Under the pieces are notes generated by a model that was not told the DNA's origin, ran no database searches, and saw only the letters and a list, made by a program, of their open reading frames with translations. A DNA stretch of 64,000 bases from Magnetococcales bacterium (lineage in GTDB: Bacteria > Pseudomonadota > Magnetococcia > Magnetococcales > JADFZT01): positions 25,819-89,818 of the forward strand of contig JADFZT010000006.1 in the NCBI GenBank assembly GCA_015232395.1, in the 5' to 3' direction. The position numbers were made by a program, and so were the translations under genes. Below are positions 34,392 through 43,459 of this stretch, piece after piece (the first letter of the stretch is position 1; every line of letters starts with the position of its first letter).

Positions 34392-34428
34392 AATAAACCA
34401 AAGCCCCCTCCCCTCCTCGATTCGCTAA

Positions 34429-35121
34429 TTAACGGCAGCCACAGAGCCTGCCCAGGATTTTTTGCAGAAGTGTTTTTCGAAAGGTCTGCTGGAAGTGGCT
34501 GGTTTGGTTGACCCACTGAGCTGCTATGGGATCAATCCAGCTGATGATCTCGATGATAAGGCGATGGTCATACTCAAGATCCCGGGAGAGGATCGGTTCG
34601 TGGTGGGCGATGCGGTTTCGGAAACGACGGATTCTGTTTAGTGATTTGTGGCATTGTTTTCTTTGTAGTTTTTTGTTTGGAAATGATTGATATAGATAAC
34701 GATTCCAAAGCACCGCATATTTTGGCCCCAGGAGACCAGTCCAAAACCCAAAAGATAATTCAGCAACGATTCCACCAGGGCTTATAGGCTTATTTTCCCT
34801 GGCAAGGGCGTTCCTGGCTTTGTTCAAAGCATTTTTATGATGAGATTGCAGTATTTCCAAAAAAATCGGATCGTCATACCAATCCTGCCGCTGAAAGCCT
34901 TTGGCCAGTTGATTTTGGATAGCATTCCGCAATACCACTTCCAACCCCTGGAGCGGTCGATAAAATGCGGCTGAGAGATTGGTATTGTGTTCATAGAGGT
35001 GGATGGCTGCCTTCAGATCGCCTCCATTTTGATCCAGATAAGAAGAAAGGCGCTCTGGCGACAAATTCTCTTTGATTCTGGACAGCGTCTCTGGTGATCG
35101 GATAAATTTGAGAGATCTCAT
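34429..35121 (-). CDS. Abi-like protein with HEPN-type motif
   Basis: 230 residues, all-helical in prediction. It has an N-terminal FIRSPETLSRIKENLSPERLSSYL, a middle VVLRNAIQNQLAKGF and the C-terminal RIRRFRNRIAHHEPIL. The RNRxAHHEPI motif is shared by Abi_2/AbiF-type abortive-infection proteins and contains the R-x4-6-H signature of HEPN ribonucleases. An RNase-based anti-phage role is plausible. It stands alone on the minus strand, lower in GC than its neighbours, between two operons, with no antitoxin partner visible, which points to recent transfer. Many Abi-like genes have no proven function. Confidence 0.7.
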   Translation of the reverse strand: MRSLKFIRSPETLSRIKENLSPERLSSYLDQNGGDLKAAIHLYEHNTNLSAAFYRPLQGLEVVLRNAIQNQLAKGFQRQDWYDDPIFLEILQSHHKNALNKARNALARENKPISPGGIVAELSFGFWTGLLGPKYAVLWNRYLYQSFPNKKLQRKQCHKSLNRIRRFRNRIAHHEPILSRDLEYDHRLIIEIISWIDPIAAQWVNQTSHFQQTFRKTLLQKILGRLCGCR

Positions 35122-35592
35122 GCTGTAAGTCCCTGGCCTTATTTTTTTGTTGGAAAGTTCTGATCAATTATGTAATATGTATCTCGTGAACCCCGGCTCA
35201 CCCACTGCCTAGCATGTGTCCGGGGTAATTTTTTGTCCAAAATTTGTCTGATCAAGCCTGCCATCATCCCCGCTGCATCCCGGTTTCATTCCATATCCTC
35301 ACAGCATACACCCTTTCAGCCTATCCAGCAGCTGACGCACTGATATGGGGGTTTTTTTCTCGTTTGGAAAATAACATCAGGCAGGTAAAATGATCCCCAC
35401 ACAGTACCTGTAGCCGAATCGTCACCGGATGGTGTGCTTGGTGGCTCAGACCGCCTAGGCTACAGGAACGCCCTTCACCTGCCGACCCAATCCGCCAAAT
35501 TTTCAGCCGAACCAGACCAGCCGGGCACGTTGTACCGTTATGTGGGAAACCGTTTTGGGAAATTCAGAAGTGTTCTGCTGGATCAGGGGGGA
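35122..35592. other. Gene-free region with a structured element
   Basis: 470 bases between an Abi-like gene and the nrdJb stop. Apart from the fold at 35407-35466 I see nothing definite. No tRNA-like TPsiC motif is present. Confidence 0.5.
35407..35466. ncRNA. Possible structured RNA or hairpin element
   Basis: Perfect 9-bp outer stem CCTGTAGCC / GGCTACAGG encloses two smaller hairpins, CACC-GGAT-GGTG (35423-35434) and GGTGG/CCGCC. The fold is compact and three-way-like. It may be a small RNA or a relic repeat. No family is recognised. Confidence 0.25.
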
Positions 35593-36213
35593 TCACCCGC
35601 ACTTGGAATAGCCGCACTCCAGGCAGGTGTCGCAACCATCGAGCTTGACCACCGCCATCTGGCTGCATTTGGGACACATGGCGCTGCCGGAAAGACCTTC
35701 CGCTTGGGCGGCTTGACGTTTGGCTTGTAACTCGGGGGAGACTTCGGGGGGATCGATGATGCCGATTTTGGTGAGATGTTTTTCGATGACGTCGCCGATT
35801 TCAGCAACGAGGGAAGGCATATATTTTCCACCGGGCTTGAAATAACCACCCCTGGGGTCAAACACGCTACGCAGCTCCTCCACCAGGAAGGTAGCATCCC
35901 CACCGTGGCGAAAAACCGCTGACAAAACCCGGGTCAGGGCCACAATCCAAGAAAAATTTTCCATGTTCTTGGAGTTGATGAAAATTTCGAAGGGACGGCG
36001 CTGACCGTTGACCACCACATCGTTGATGGTGACATACAGGGCATGCTCCGATAGAGGGGTTTTGACTTTGTAGGTGGCCCCTTCCAGATCTTCGGGGCGT
36101 TGCAGGAGGGGTTGGACAGGGGTTTTCTGGGCAGGCTCGCCGGTCTCCTGGGGCTCCTTTTGGTTGGAAACCACTTCGTAGCCGACGATTTTTTTGCCTA
36201 TTTTGTTTGCCAT
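35593..36213 (-). CDS. nrdJb: NrdJb: TSCPD/zinc-ribbon part of split class II ribonucleotide reductase
   Basis: 206 residues with GGAGCAGG upstream of the ATG. The central TSCPD domain (about 60-165) has RPFEIFINSKNMENFSWIVALTRVLSAVFRHGGD. The C-terminus ends in a four-cysteine ribbon, MCPKCSQMAVVKLDGCDTC then CGYSKCG. In Pseudomonas the vitamin B12-dependent ribonucleotide reductase is split into NrdJa (catalytic) and NrdJb (this module), and both are needed. Here nrdJb lies directly downstream of nrdJa on the same strand, with a palindromic repeat in the 100-base gap. The end cysteines may reduce the active site. Confidence 0.85.
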   Translation of the reverse strand: MANKIGKKIVGYEVVSNQKEPQETGEPAQKTPVQPLLQRPEDLEGATYKVKTPLSEHALYVTINDVVVNGQRRPFEIFINSKNMENFSWIVALTRVLSAVFRHGGDATFLVEELRSVFDPRGGYFKPGGKYMPSLVAEIGDVIEKHLTKIGIIDPPEVSPELQAKRQAAQAEGLSGSAMCPKCSQMAVVKLDGCDTCLECGYSKCG

Positions 36214-36228
36214 CTTTTACCTGCTCCA

Positions 36229-36292
36229 GGTCAAGATCAAAAGAAAGACCTTGGGGGGAAGGAATTCCCCCCAAATCCCCCCATCTTTTTTT
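36229..36292. repeat. Variant dispersed palindromic repeat between nrdJa and nrdJb
   Basis: Contains GATCAAAAG and AGACCTTGGGGGG as in the type B units, then a hairpin TTGGGGGGAA/TTCCCCCCAA. It is a divergent member of the same family. Confidence 0.7.
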
Positions 36293-36314
36293 TTAATCGT
36301 GTAAAAGCCTTTTT

Positions 36315-38438
36315 TTACAGCTTGCCGTAGTAGCCCTCTTTGAGCGCATCGTAGAGGTTGGCGGCGGTGTGCATTTCGCCGTCATATTCTACCTCTTCGT
36401 TGCCTTTGAGTTCTACTGTCTCGCCACCCTCCAGCGTGAAGCGATAGGTGGTGTTGGCCAGATCCTCCTCCTTGACCAAAACCCCCTGGAAGGCTTCCGG
36501 GTTGAAGCGGAAGGTGGTGCACCCCTTCAGGCCCTTTTCATAGGCGTAGAGATAGATCTCCCGAAAGTCGTCATAGGGAAAATCGGTGGGGACATTGATG
36601 GTCTTGGAGATGGAAGAGTCGATCCATTTTTGCGCCGCCGCCTGAATATCCACATGGGCCTTGGGGGCAATGGCGTGGCTGTCGAGAAAATAGTCCGGCA
36701 GCTGGTTTTGCTCATCCTCGGCATAAGGGTCGGCATCGGGGTTGATCAGGGTCTGGTAAGCCAGCAGCTCGTAGGAGAGGACATCGACCTTTTCCTTGGT
36801 CTTTTTATCGGCCCGAATCACGTTGCGGGAATATTTATGGGAAAAGCTGGGTTCAATGCCGTTGGAGGCGTTGTTGCCCAGGGATAGAGAGATGGTGCCG
36901 GTGGGGGCGATGGAGGTGTGGTGGGTAAAACGGCACCCCTCCTTGGCAATCCGCTCCCGCAGGGGCAGAGGAAACTGAGCCAGATAGCGGCTGTAACGGG
37001 CCATCAATACCTTGCCGGGAATCTCGTCCCCCAAACGAATGCCATGATCCACCATCTCCGGACGCTTGGCCAACATTTGGGCATCCACCGTAAACATCTC
37101 TTCCAACACCGGGGCAGAGCCTTTTTCCCGGGCCAAATCAACACCGGTCTCCCAACCGGCAATGGCCATCTCCCGGGCGACCCGTTCCGTGAAAGCCACC
37201 GAATCGTCATCGCCATATTTCATGGAGAGCATGGTGCAGGTGGAGCCCAAGCCCAGAAAACCCATACCATGGCGTCGCTTACGCTCGATTTCAGCCGCCT
37301 GCTGGGCCAGGGGCAAGCCGTGGATTTCCACTACGTTATCCATCATCCGGGTAAAAATCCGCACCACTTCCCGATATTTGTCCCAATCAAAGGCGGCCCG
37401 GGGGGTGAAGGGATCGGTGACAAAACGGGTGAGATTGACGGAACCCAACAGGCAGGCGCCATGGGGGGGCAGAGGCTGCTCACCACAGGGATTGGTGGCC
37501 CGGATCTCCTCGCAAAACCAGTTGTTGTTCATCTCATTGACCTTGTCGATGAGAATGAACCCCGGTTCCGCATAGTCGTAGGTGGAGGACATGATCACAT
37601 CCCACAACCTGCGGGCAGGCATGCGTTTATAGACCCGGCAAGCCACCTCCCCATCGGGATTGGTCCGATAGCCTCTGGTTTCCGGCCAGGGACGGTAGAC
37701 GATATCGATTGTGGGATCTTCCAGCTCAAAACGATTGGCGGGAAAGAGCAGTTCCCACTCCAGATCGGCCTTGACCGCTTCCATGAAGGGCTCGGTGATC
37801 AGGCAGGAGAGATTGAACTGCCGCAGGCGACCATCCTCCCGTTTGGCCCGAACGAAGCCCGCAATATCGGGATGGGCGATGTCGAAGGTGGCCATCTGTG
37901 CCCCCCGCCGCCCCCCGGCAGAGGAGATGGTGCGACACATGGCATCGAAAATATCCATGAAAGAGAGGGGGCCGGAAGTGCTGGAACCCGCTCCGGCGAC
38001 ATAAGCGCCTCTGGGCCTGAGGGTCGAAAATTCATAACCGATGCCGCAGCCCGCCTTCAAGGTCAGCCCCGCCTCCCGTACCGAGTTGAGAATCTCCTCC
38101 ATGGAGTCCCGAACCGTATCCGATACGGTGCAGTTGATGGTGGAGGTGGCGGGCTTGTGGGCCTGGGCGCCAGCGTTGGAGACAATGCGCCCAGCCGGAA
38201 TGGCCCCTTGTTTGAGCGCCCAGACAAAACGCTCAAACCAGATTTCCCGTTTTCCCGGCTCTTCCACTTCGGCCAAGGCGCGGGCGACCCGGGTGTAGGT
38301 CTCCTCCAAGGTCTGGTCCACCGGCTCGCCACTCTTAAACTTCAAGCGGTATTTGGAATCCCAGATATCCCGGGAAGCGGGTTGCAGCTCAATTTCCCGG
38401 GTAGGGTGAGACGATATGTTTCTGGCGTGTCCAGACAT
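36315..38438 (-). CDS. nrdJa: NrdJa: catalytic subunit of adenosylcobalamin-dependent ribonucleotide reductase
   Basis: 707 residues from the ATG at 38438, which has GAGGA 9 bases upstream; an ATG at 38543 has none. The class II signature residues are visible: NCTVSDTV and AGCGIGYEFSTLRPRGA in the first third, NPCGEQPLPPHGACLLGSVNL (finger-loop Cys and substrate-site Cys), then TGTISLSLGNNASNGIEP and the C-terminal KGCTTFRF. It reduces ribonucleotides to deoxyribonucleotides with adenosylcobalamin as radical source, with or without oxygen, which suits a facultative anaerobe. I found neither a cobalamin riboswitch nor NrdR boxes upstream. Confidence 0.9.
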   Translation of the reverse strand: MSGHARNISSHPTREIELQPASRDIWDSKYRLKFKSGEPVDQTLEETYTRVARALAEVEEPGKREIWFERFVWALKQGAIPAGRIVSNAGAQAHKPATSTINCTVSDTVRDSMEEILNSVREAGLTLKAGCGIGYEFSTLRPRGAYVAGAGSSTSGPLSFMDIFDAMCRTISSAGGRRGAQMATFDIAHPDIAGFVRAKREDGRLRQFNLSCLITEPFMEAVKADLEWELLFPANRFELEDPTIDIVYRPWPETRGYRTNPDGEVACRVYKRMPARRLWDVIMSSTYDYAEPGFILIDKVNEMNNNWFCEEIRATNPCGEQPLPPHGACLLGSVNLTRFVTDPFTPRAAFDWDKYREVVRIFTRMMDNVVEIHGLPLAQQAAEIERKRRHGMGFLGLGSTCTMLSMKYGDDDSVAFTERVAREMAIAGWETGVDLAREKGSAPVLEEMFTVDAQMLAKRPEMVDHGIRLGDEIPGKVLMARYSRYLAQFPLPLRERIAKEGCRFTHHTSIAPTGTISLSLGNNASNGIEPSFSHKYSRNVIRADKKTKEKVDVLSYELLAYQTLINPDADPYAEDEQNQLPDYFLDSHAIAPKAHVDIQAAAQKWIDSSISKTINVPTDFPYDDFREIYLYAYEKGLKGCTTFRFNPEAFQGVLVKEEDLANTTYRFTLEGGETVELKGNEEVEYDGEMHTAANLYDALKEGYYGKL

Positions 38439-39121
38439 GGAATGGCTTCCTCGGCGCTTTTTGAGCTTGTTCAATTCTATTTGGGCACCGCACAGGCGAC
38501 CGGCTGATTTGCGTTGGGTCGTCCAGTCCCCCCCTGGGCACATGGACCGGCTATGTTTGGTATGTTGGCGTAATTCCTGGAGAAATTAAAATATCTTTAT
38601 AAAACATAATGTTACGATGATTTTTTAATTACTATATATGGGGCACAACGTCTTGTCACGGACTAAGATTTGCTAACCAACTGCACCTGGTAAAAGCAAA
38701 GTGACGTAAAGCAGTTGGAAAACAAAAATATATGCGCTAGAGGGCTCAAGAGAAAAAAAAATCTCCTGTATTTTTCGTCAGGAATTCCCACCCAAACAGG
38801 GTCCCGACAACCTGGAAGAAGCCCAAAAGGCAAGGGTTCAAAATCAATGATTGCTCCCCTTGGCTCTAACATTTTGGAATCCTGGGAAGAATATATGATT
38901 CGCAATTTTATCGGACTCAAAAACGTTTCCCACCCTCCAAAATCCAGCCAAATTCAGCCTGTAAATCCCTCTGAAACCCTGCTCTGATGGGGTATAAACA
39001 GGGAAAATTCCGCCAACGGTTCCGTCATGGGCTCTCCTGCCGTAAAATCCCCCCTCGCAGGAGAGAGAGGATAGACTCCCTGGAACCATCACCAAGCAAC
39101 CGTCGAGGAATGAATACGGCC
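38439..39121. other. Gene-free divergent region nrdJa-ubiE
   Basis: About 680 bases with an AT-rich core (38585-38650). Short open frames exist on both strands but none has a ribosome-binding site with a believable product. Promoters for nrdJa and the ubi operon should lie here. Confidence 0.5.
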
Positions 39122-39868
39122 ATGACCGAATCCACCACCCATTTTGGATTCAACGAAATTCCCATCCCCGAAAAGATCCGACGGGTCCGCGAAGTGTTTG
39201 ACTCGGTCGCGGACAACTATGATCTGATGAACGATCTGATGTCTTTGGGAGTTCACCGCCTCTGGAAACGCTATGCCGCCCATAAATTGCGTTTGAGACC
39301 CGGCAACAGGGTGCTGGATGTGGCGGGGGGCACCGGGGATCTCACCCGGTTGATGAGCCAGGCGATGGACGATCAGGGACGGATTGTGGTCTATGATCTC
39401 AACGACCGGATGTTGAATGTGGGCCGGGAGCGTCTGACCGATGCGGGGATGGTCTCCGGCATCGACTGGATGCAGGGCAACGCCGAATCCCTCCCCTTTG
39501 CCGACAACTCCTTCCATGCGGTGACCATCGGCTTTGGTATTCGCAACGTCACCCGGATTGAAACCGCCTTTCGGGAGATGGTGCGGGTATTGCGCCCCGG
39601 GGGCACCCTGATGTGTCTGGAATTTTCCCACCTGACCATTCCCTTTCTGGATCCCCTCTATGAAGCCTACTCCTTCAAGGTGCTTCCGGAGCTGGGTCAC
39701 TGGGTGGCCAACGACCGGGAGAGTTATCAATATCTGGTGGAATCGATCCGCCGTTTTCCCGACCAGGAGGAGCTGAAAGCTCTGCTGGAAAAATGCGGAC
39801 TTTTCAAAGTCCACTACCATAATCTTTCTGCGGGTATTGCCGCAGTCCATCTGGGCTATAAGGTGTAA
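39122..39868 (+). CDS. ubiE: Ubiquinone/menaquinone C-methyltransferase UbiE
   Basis: 248 residues. The product from the ATG at 39122 begins MTESTTHFGF, the typical start of UbiE; an ATG at 39110 sits too close to GAGGA. Family signatures YDLMNDLMSLGVHRLWKR and VLDVAGGTGDLTRLM (SAM site), then NAESLPFADNSFHAVTIGFGIRNVT and GGTLMCLEFS are complete. It C-methylates the quinone ring using S-adenosylmethionine. It heads the operon ubiE-ubiJ-ubiB, the same order as in E. coli, and supplies quinone for the respiratory complexes in this window. Confidence 0.95.
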   Translation: MTESTTHFGFNEIPIPEKIRRVREVFDSVADNYDLMNDLMSLGVHRLWKRYAAHKLRLRPGNRVLDVAGGTGDLTRLMSQAMDDQGRIVVYDLNDRMLNVGRERLTDAGMVSGIDWMQGNAESLPFADNSFHAVTIGFGIRNVTRIETAFREMVRVLRPGGTLMCLEFSHLTIPFLDPLYEAYSFKVLPELGHWVANDRESYQYLVESIRRFPDQEELKALLEKCGLFKVHYHNLSAGIAAVHLGYKV

Positions 39869-39869
39869 C

Positions 39870-40598
39870 ATGCTTCTCAACTGGTTTTCCTCCCCCCTGA
39901 AAATGGCCCCCCCACCGGTAGTTGCGGTGATGGTCGGGGTGATTTTAAACCTCTATTTCAAGCGCTATCCGGAGCTTAAGGAGCGCCTGCGGGAGCTGGA
40001 AGGCAAGATTTTTCAGTTTGAGGTCGAGGATATCGGCCAATCCTACTTTATGACGGTGGAGCTTAGCGGCGAGGTGCAGGTGCACACCTATGCCGACGAG
40101 CCTCCCCATGTCACCATGGCTGGAGATATGAGCGCCTTTCTGGCCCTGCTCTTCAACACCACCGATCCCGACTCCCTGTTTTTTTCCCGACGTCTGAAGC
40201 TCTCCGGAGAGACCGATACCGGACTGCAGTTTAAAAATCTGCTCGACAATGCCGAAATCGACTGGGAACGGGAGCTTTCCACCGTGATGGGGGGGCCTGC
40301 CGCCCGAACGGTATTGGCCATGGCCGAAAAGGCCCGGGAAGCGGGAGAGAAGAGTGGGGAGTGGTTGACTGACGGGGTGGAGCAGTGGATGGATGATCAG
40401 CAGATCCCCAGGAAAAAACGCATCAACAAATTCCGTGAGGCGGCCGAAGAGGTGGCTGATCGGGTGGAACGCCTGGAAGGACGCATCTCCCGGGTCTCCA
40501 AAAAATTGAATCTTTCCCAGGCGACCCCGGTATCGGAGGATGAACCAGCCGCCGACGGCCCATCGGTCGACTCCTCTGCCACTTCGTCGGAAGCCTGA
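39870..40598 (+). CDS. ubiJ: UbiJ, SCP2-domain ubiquinone biosynthesis accessory factor
   Basis: 242 residues from the ATG at 39870, one base after the ubiE stop, with AAGG 6 bases upstream. An SCP2-like lipid-binding domain occupies about 10-115 (FEVEDIGQSYFMTVELSGEVQVHT; SRRLKLSGETDTGLQFKNLLD). A helical C-terminus follows with REAAEEVADRVERLEGRISRV, then an acidic tail. UbiJ binds quinone intermediates and organises the Ubi complex with UbiK. Position between ubiE and ubiB supports the name more than sequence alone. Confidence 0.85.
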   Translation: MLLNWFSSPLKMAPPPVVAVMVGVILNLYFKRYPELKERLRELEGKIFQFEVEDIGQSYFMTVELSGEVQVHTYADEPPHVTMAGDMSAFLALLFNTTDPDSLFFSRRLKLSGETDTGLQFKNLLDNAEIDWERELSTVMGGPAARTVLAMAEKAREAGEKSGEWLTDGVEQWMDDQQIPRKKRINKFREAAEEVADRVERLEGRISRVSKKLNLSQATPVSEDEPAADGPSVDSSATSSEA

Positions 40599-40607
40599 CG
40601 CCCTGCA

Positions 40608-42257
40608 ATGCTGGATACCTACCGCTCTTTTTTCCGCCTGATCGATATCATCTGGATAATCATCAGCCATCGGGTGGAGCCGATCACCGAACGATTTTTT
40701 CCGTTGCGCCTGATCTGTTGGATCGTGGGGTTTCTCCCCTCGGTCTACCGGCGGCGCAAGGGCAAAATCTGGGAAGTGCGCGCCCGGGAGGCCCTGGAGA
40801 GGTTGGGCCCCACCTTTATCAAATTTGGTCAGGCCCTCTCTACCCGTATGGAATCCCTCCCCGAAGGGGTGGGGCGGGAGATGAAAAAACTCCAGGATGC
40901 GGTGCCGCCCTTTCCCTTTGAGGAGGTCAAGCGCATCGTCGAGAAGGATCTGGAAGGGCCTCTGGAGCAGTTTTATCAGGAATTTCAGGAAGTACCGGTC
41001 GCCTCCGCCTCCATCGCCCAGGTGCACCGGGCCATCACCCTGGAAGGCCGGGAAGTTGCGGTCAAGGTACAGCGCCCCAAGGTGCAGATGATCGTGGAGC
41101 GGGATATTCGTCTGCTCTTTTCCCTGGCCACTTTCATTGAAACCTATATCCCGGATTTTGCCCGTTTTCGAGCGCGCAAAGTAGTAGAGGAGTTTGCCAG
41201 CACCATCCGCACCGAGATGAATTTTCAGGTGGAGGCCTCCCGGGCCCAAAGCTTTCGGAAAAATTTTCAGAACGATCCCGAACTCCACGTGCCAGCCGTC
41301 TTCTGGACCCGTACCACCCAACGGGTGCTCACCCTGGAATGGATCGATGGGGTGCCCATCGATGAACTTTCCCGGATGACCGACAGCGATCTGGATGTGG
41401 AGCGGATCTCCCGCAACATTATCACGGTCTTTTTCAAGCAGGTGTTCCGGGATGGCTATTTTCACGCCGATCAGCACCCGGGCAACATCATGGTGCGTGG
41501 GGATGGGACGGTTTCCATTCTCGATTTCGGCATTGTCGGTCGGGTCACCATGCAGACCCGTTTGTGGCTGGCGGAAATTCTGCGGGGCTTTCTCATGCGG
41601 GACTACCGCAAGGTGGCCCAGATTCATATCGATGCCGGTTGGGTGCCCATCAAAACCAACCTGGATGAGTTTGAAGACGCTTGCCGTCAGATCGGTGAGC
41701 CCATCTTTGGCCAGCCCCTCAAGGAAATTTCCATCGCCAAGCTGCTCTCCCAGCTGTTCAAGGTGACGGAGCGGTTTAACATGGAGGTGCAGCCCCAGCT
41801 GCTGCTGCTGCAAAAGACCCTTTTCACCCTGGAAGGGGTGGGACGGGAGATCAATCCCAACCTCAACATGTGGCTCCTCTCCGAACCCCTTATCCGGGAT
41901 TGGATGGGCAAGCATCTGGGGGTGATGGGGCAGCTGAAAAAGATCGGCGGGGGGGTGGAAGATTTGGCCCGTGCTGCGGAAATCCTGCCCGATTTTATCC
42001 ATATGGGCATGGATCGCATGGTGCAGGATAAATTTCATGTGCGTCTCCACCCCACCTCTCTGGATGGTGTGGAAGAGCGGATGAATGCCGGCTTTCGCCG
42101 TCAATCCGCCACCATTTCCGGGAGCGCCCTGTTCCTGGGGGGAACCATCCTGGCGGCCTCCGGGATCTCCCCCTGGCTATACGGACCGGTTCTTCTGTAC
42201 GGCTTTTCCAGCATTCTTCAGGGCAAACGCTCCCGCCGCAAAGAACGAAACAATTAA
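40608..42257 (+). CDS. ubiB: UbiB, ABC1/ADCK-type protein of ubiquinone synthesis
   Basis: 549 residues. The family motif LGPTFIKFGQALSTR (KxGQ, near 65-79) and the atypical kinase core, VASASIAQVHRA (Ala-rich loop), AVKVQRP and FHADQHPGNIMV with ILDFGIVG, are all present. Two C-terminal membrane helices (about 500-540) end the protein. UbiB is an ATPase of the protein-kinase-like superfamily needed for quinone ring hydroxylation steps, probably by extracting quinone precursors from the membrane. It closes the ubiEJB operon, 9 bases after ubiJ. Confidence 0.95.
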   Translation: MLDTYRSFFRLIDIIWIIISHRVEPITERFFPLRLICWIVGFLPSVYRRRKGKIWEVRAREALERLGPTFIKFGQALSTRMESLPEGVGREMKKLQDAVPPFPFEEVKRIVEKDLEGPLEQFYQEFQEVPVASASIAQVHRAITLEGREVAVKVQRPKVQMIVERDIRLLFSLATFIETYIPDFARFRARKVVEEFASTIRTEMNFQVEASRAQSFRKNFQNDPELHVPAVFWTRTTQRVLTLEWIDGVPIDELSRMTDSDLDVERISRNIITVFFKQVFRDGYFHADQHPGNIMVRGDGTVSILDFGIVGRVTMQTRLWLAEILRGFLMRDYRKVAQIHIDAGWVPIKTNLDEFEDACRQIGEPIFGQPLKEISIAKLLSQLFKVTERFNMEVQPQLLLLQKTLFTLEGVGREINPNLNMWLLSEPLIRDWMGKHLGVMGQLKKIGGGVEDLARAAEILPDFIHMGMDRMVQDKFHVRLHPTSLDGVEERMNAGFRRQSATISGSALFLGGTILAASGISPWLYGPVLLYGFSSILQGKRSRRKERNN

Positions 42258-42338
42258 CAACAACACACGGTTACATCTCTAAATCAAGCACTCCCCCCCA
42301 ACACGACCCTTATCAGACATGAAGAGCGTTGAGACGTT

Positions 42339-43328
42339 ATGGACCTGGACTTTTATGATCGCCTGACCCAAACCGCCCTGGCGGGGGAGCCCATCCCCGA
42401 TGGGGATGCCATGCGGGTTTTGACCGATGAAACCATTGAGCTTTTGCCGCTGCTCCAGGCCGCTTTCAAAGTCCGGGCGCGTTATTTTGGTCGAGGGGTA
42501 CGGGTGCAGATTCTCAACAACGCCCAAAACGGCTTTTGCCCCGAGGATTGTAACTATTGCGCCCAGGCTGCCAACTCCACCGCCCCCATCCCCAAATTTC
42601 GGATGAAATCCGACGCTGAAATCATTGATGAGGCGGGCAAGGCAGCTGAATCGGGGGCTTATCGTTACTGCCTGGTGCTCTCCGGTCGGGGTCCTACCGA
42701 TGAGCGGGTGGCGCACATGTCGCAACTGGTCACCCGTATCAAGGAGACCCACCCGGTGGAAGTGTGTCTTTCCGCTGGTTTTATCGATCAAAAAATGGCC
42801 CGACAGCTCAAAGAAGCAGGGCTTGACCGCTACAACCACAATCTCAACACCTCTGAAAGCCACTATGGGGGCATCTGCACGACCCATCAGTATGCCGATC
42901 GGCTGGCCACCCTGGAAGCGGCCCGGGGAGAAGGGCTTGAGGTGTGCAGCGGCATCATCATCGGCATGGGGGAAGCCCCCCAGGAGGTGGTGGAGGTTGC
43001 CAGAACCCTGAAGCGCCTGGAAGCCCGCTCCATTCCGGTTAATTTTTATGTCCACGTCCCCGGCGCCAAGCTGGGGGAGGTCAACCAGCTGACACCGGTG
43101 TTGTGTCTCAAGACTCTGGCGCTCTTCAGGCTGATGAATCCCGATGCCGAGATTCGTGCCGCGGGTGGTCGGGAAGCCAATCTCCGCTCTCTGGTCTCCC
43201 TGGCCCTCTATCCGGCCAACTCCATTTTCAGCGAGGGGTATCTCAATACCGGCGGTGACAGTGTGGATGAAACCCGGCGCATGATTGAGGATGCCGGCTT
43301 TTTTGTGGAACGCATCGAAGTGGAGTGA
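42339..43328 (+). CDS. bioB: Biotin synthase BioB
   Basis: 329 residues. A radical-SAM cysteine triad lies in FCPEDCNYCAQ near residues 65-75. Further BioB signatures are YRYCLVLSGRGPTDE, YNHNLNTSESHYGGICTTH (second cluster Cys and substrate Asn), SGIIIGMGE and RAAGGREANLR. It inserts sulfur into dethiobiotin to make biotin. The gene stands apart from bioD-bioA, which lie 1.7 kb downstream after two unrelated genes. No BirA operator was recognised upstream. Length is normal for the family. Confidence 0.93.
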   Translation: MDLDFYDRLTQTALAGEPIPDGDAMRVLTDETIELLPLLQAAFKVRARYFGRGVRVQILNNAQNGFCPEDCNYCAQAANSTAPIPKFRMKSDAEIIDEAGKAAESGAYRYCLVLSGRGPTDERVAHMSQLVTRIKETHPVEVCLSAGFIDQKMARQLKEAGLDRYNHNLNTSESHYGGICTTHQYADRLATLEAARGEGLEVCSGIIIGMGEAPQEVVEVARTLKRLEARSIPVNFYVHVPGAKLGEVNQLTPVLCLKTLALFRLMNPDAEIRAAGGREANLRSLVSLALYPANSIFSEGYLNTGGDSVDETRRMIEDAGFFVERIEVE

Positions 43329-43459
43329 TCAAACCCAGCGCTTTGGAGCGAATCAAAAAATTGCGCCGAAACCCGACAATGGAAATGAATGAGCCGATTT
43401 TTTGGTGTATGCTCTCTTGGGTGTAACTTTCTCCAAGGGGCGAGAGGACCATTTCTCCC

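Noticed and set aside
36918-38507. 529-codon frame antisense to nrdJa
   Set aside because: Shadow frame over conserved nrdJa; no domain or ribosome-binding site.
38439-38700. Cobalamin riboswitch or NrdR boxes upstream of nrdJa
   Set aside because: I looked for the B12-box and paired NrdR palindromes in the reverse complement and found neither.
38663-38987. Short frames in the nrdJa-ubiE gap
   Set aside because: No ribosome-binding sites, unusual composition, overlapping on both strands; no protein domain.
39945-42104. 719-codon open frame antisense to ubiJ and ubiB
   Set aside because: High-GC shadow of real genes; the product is His/Gly/Pro-rich with no domain, and the opposite strand holds complete ubi genes.
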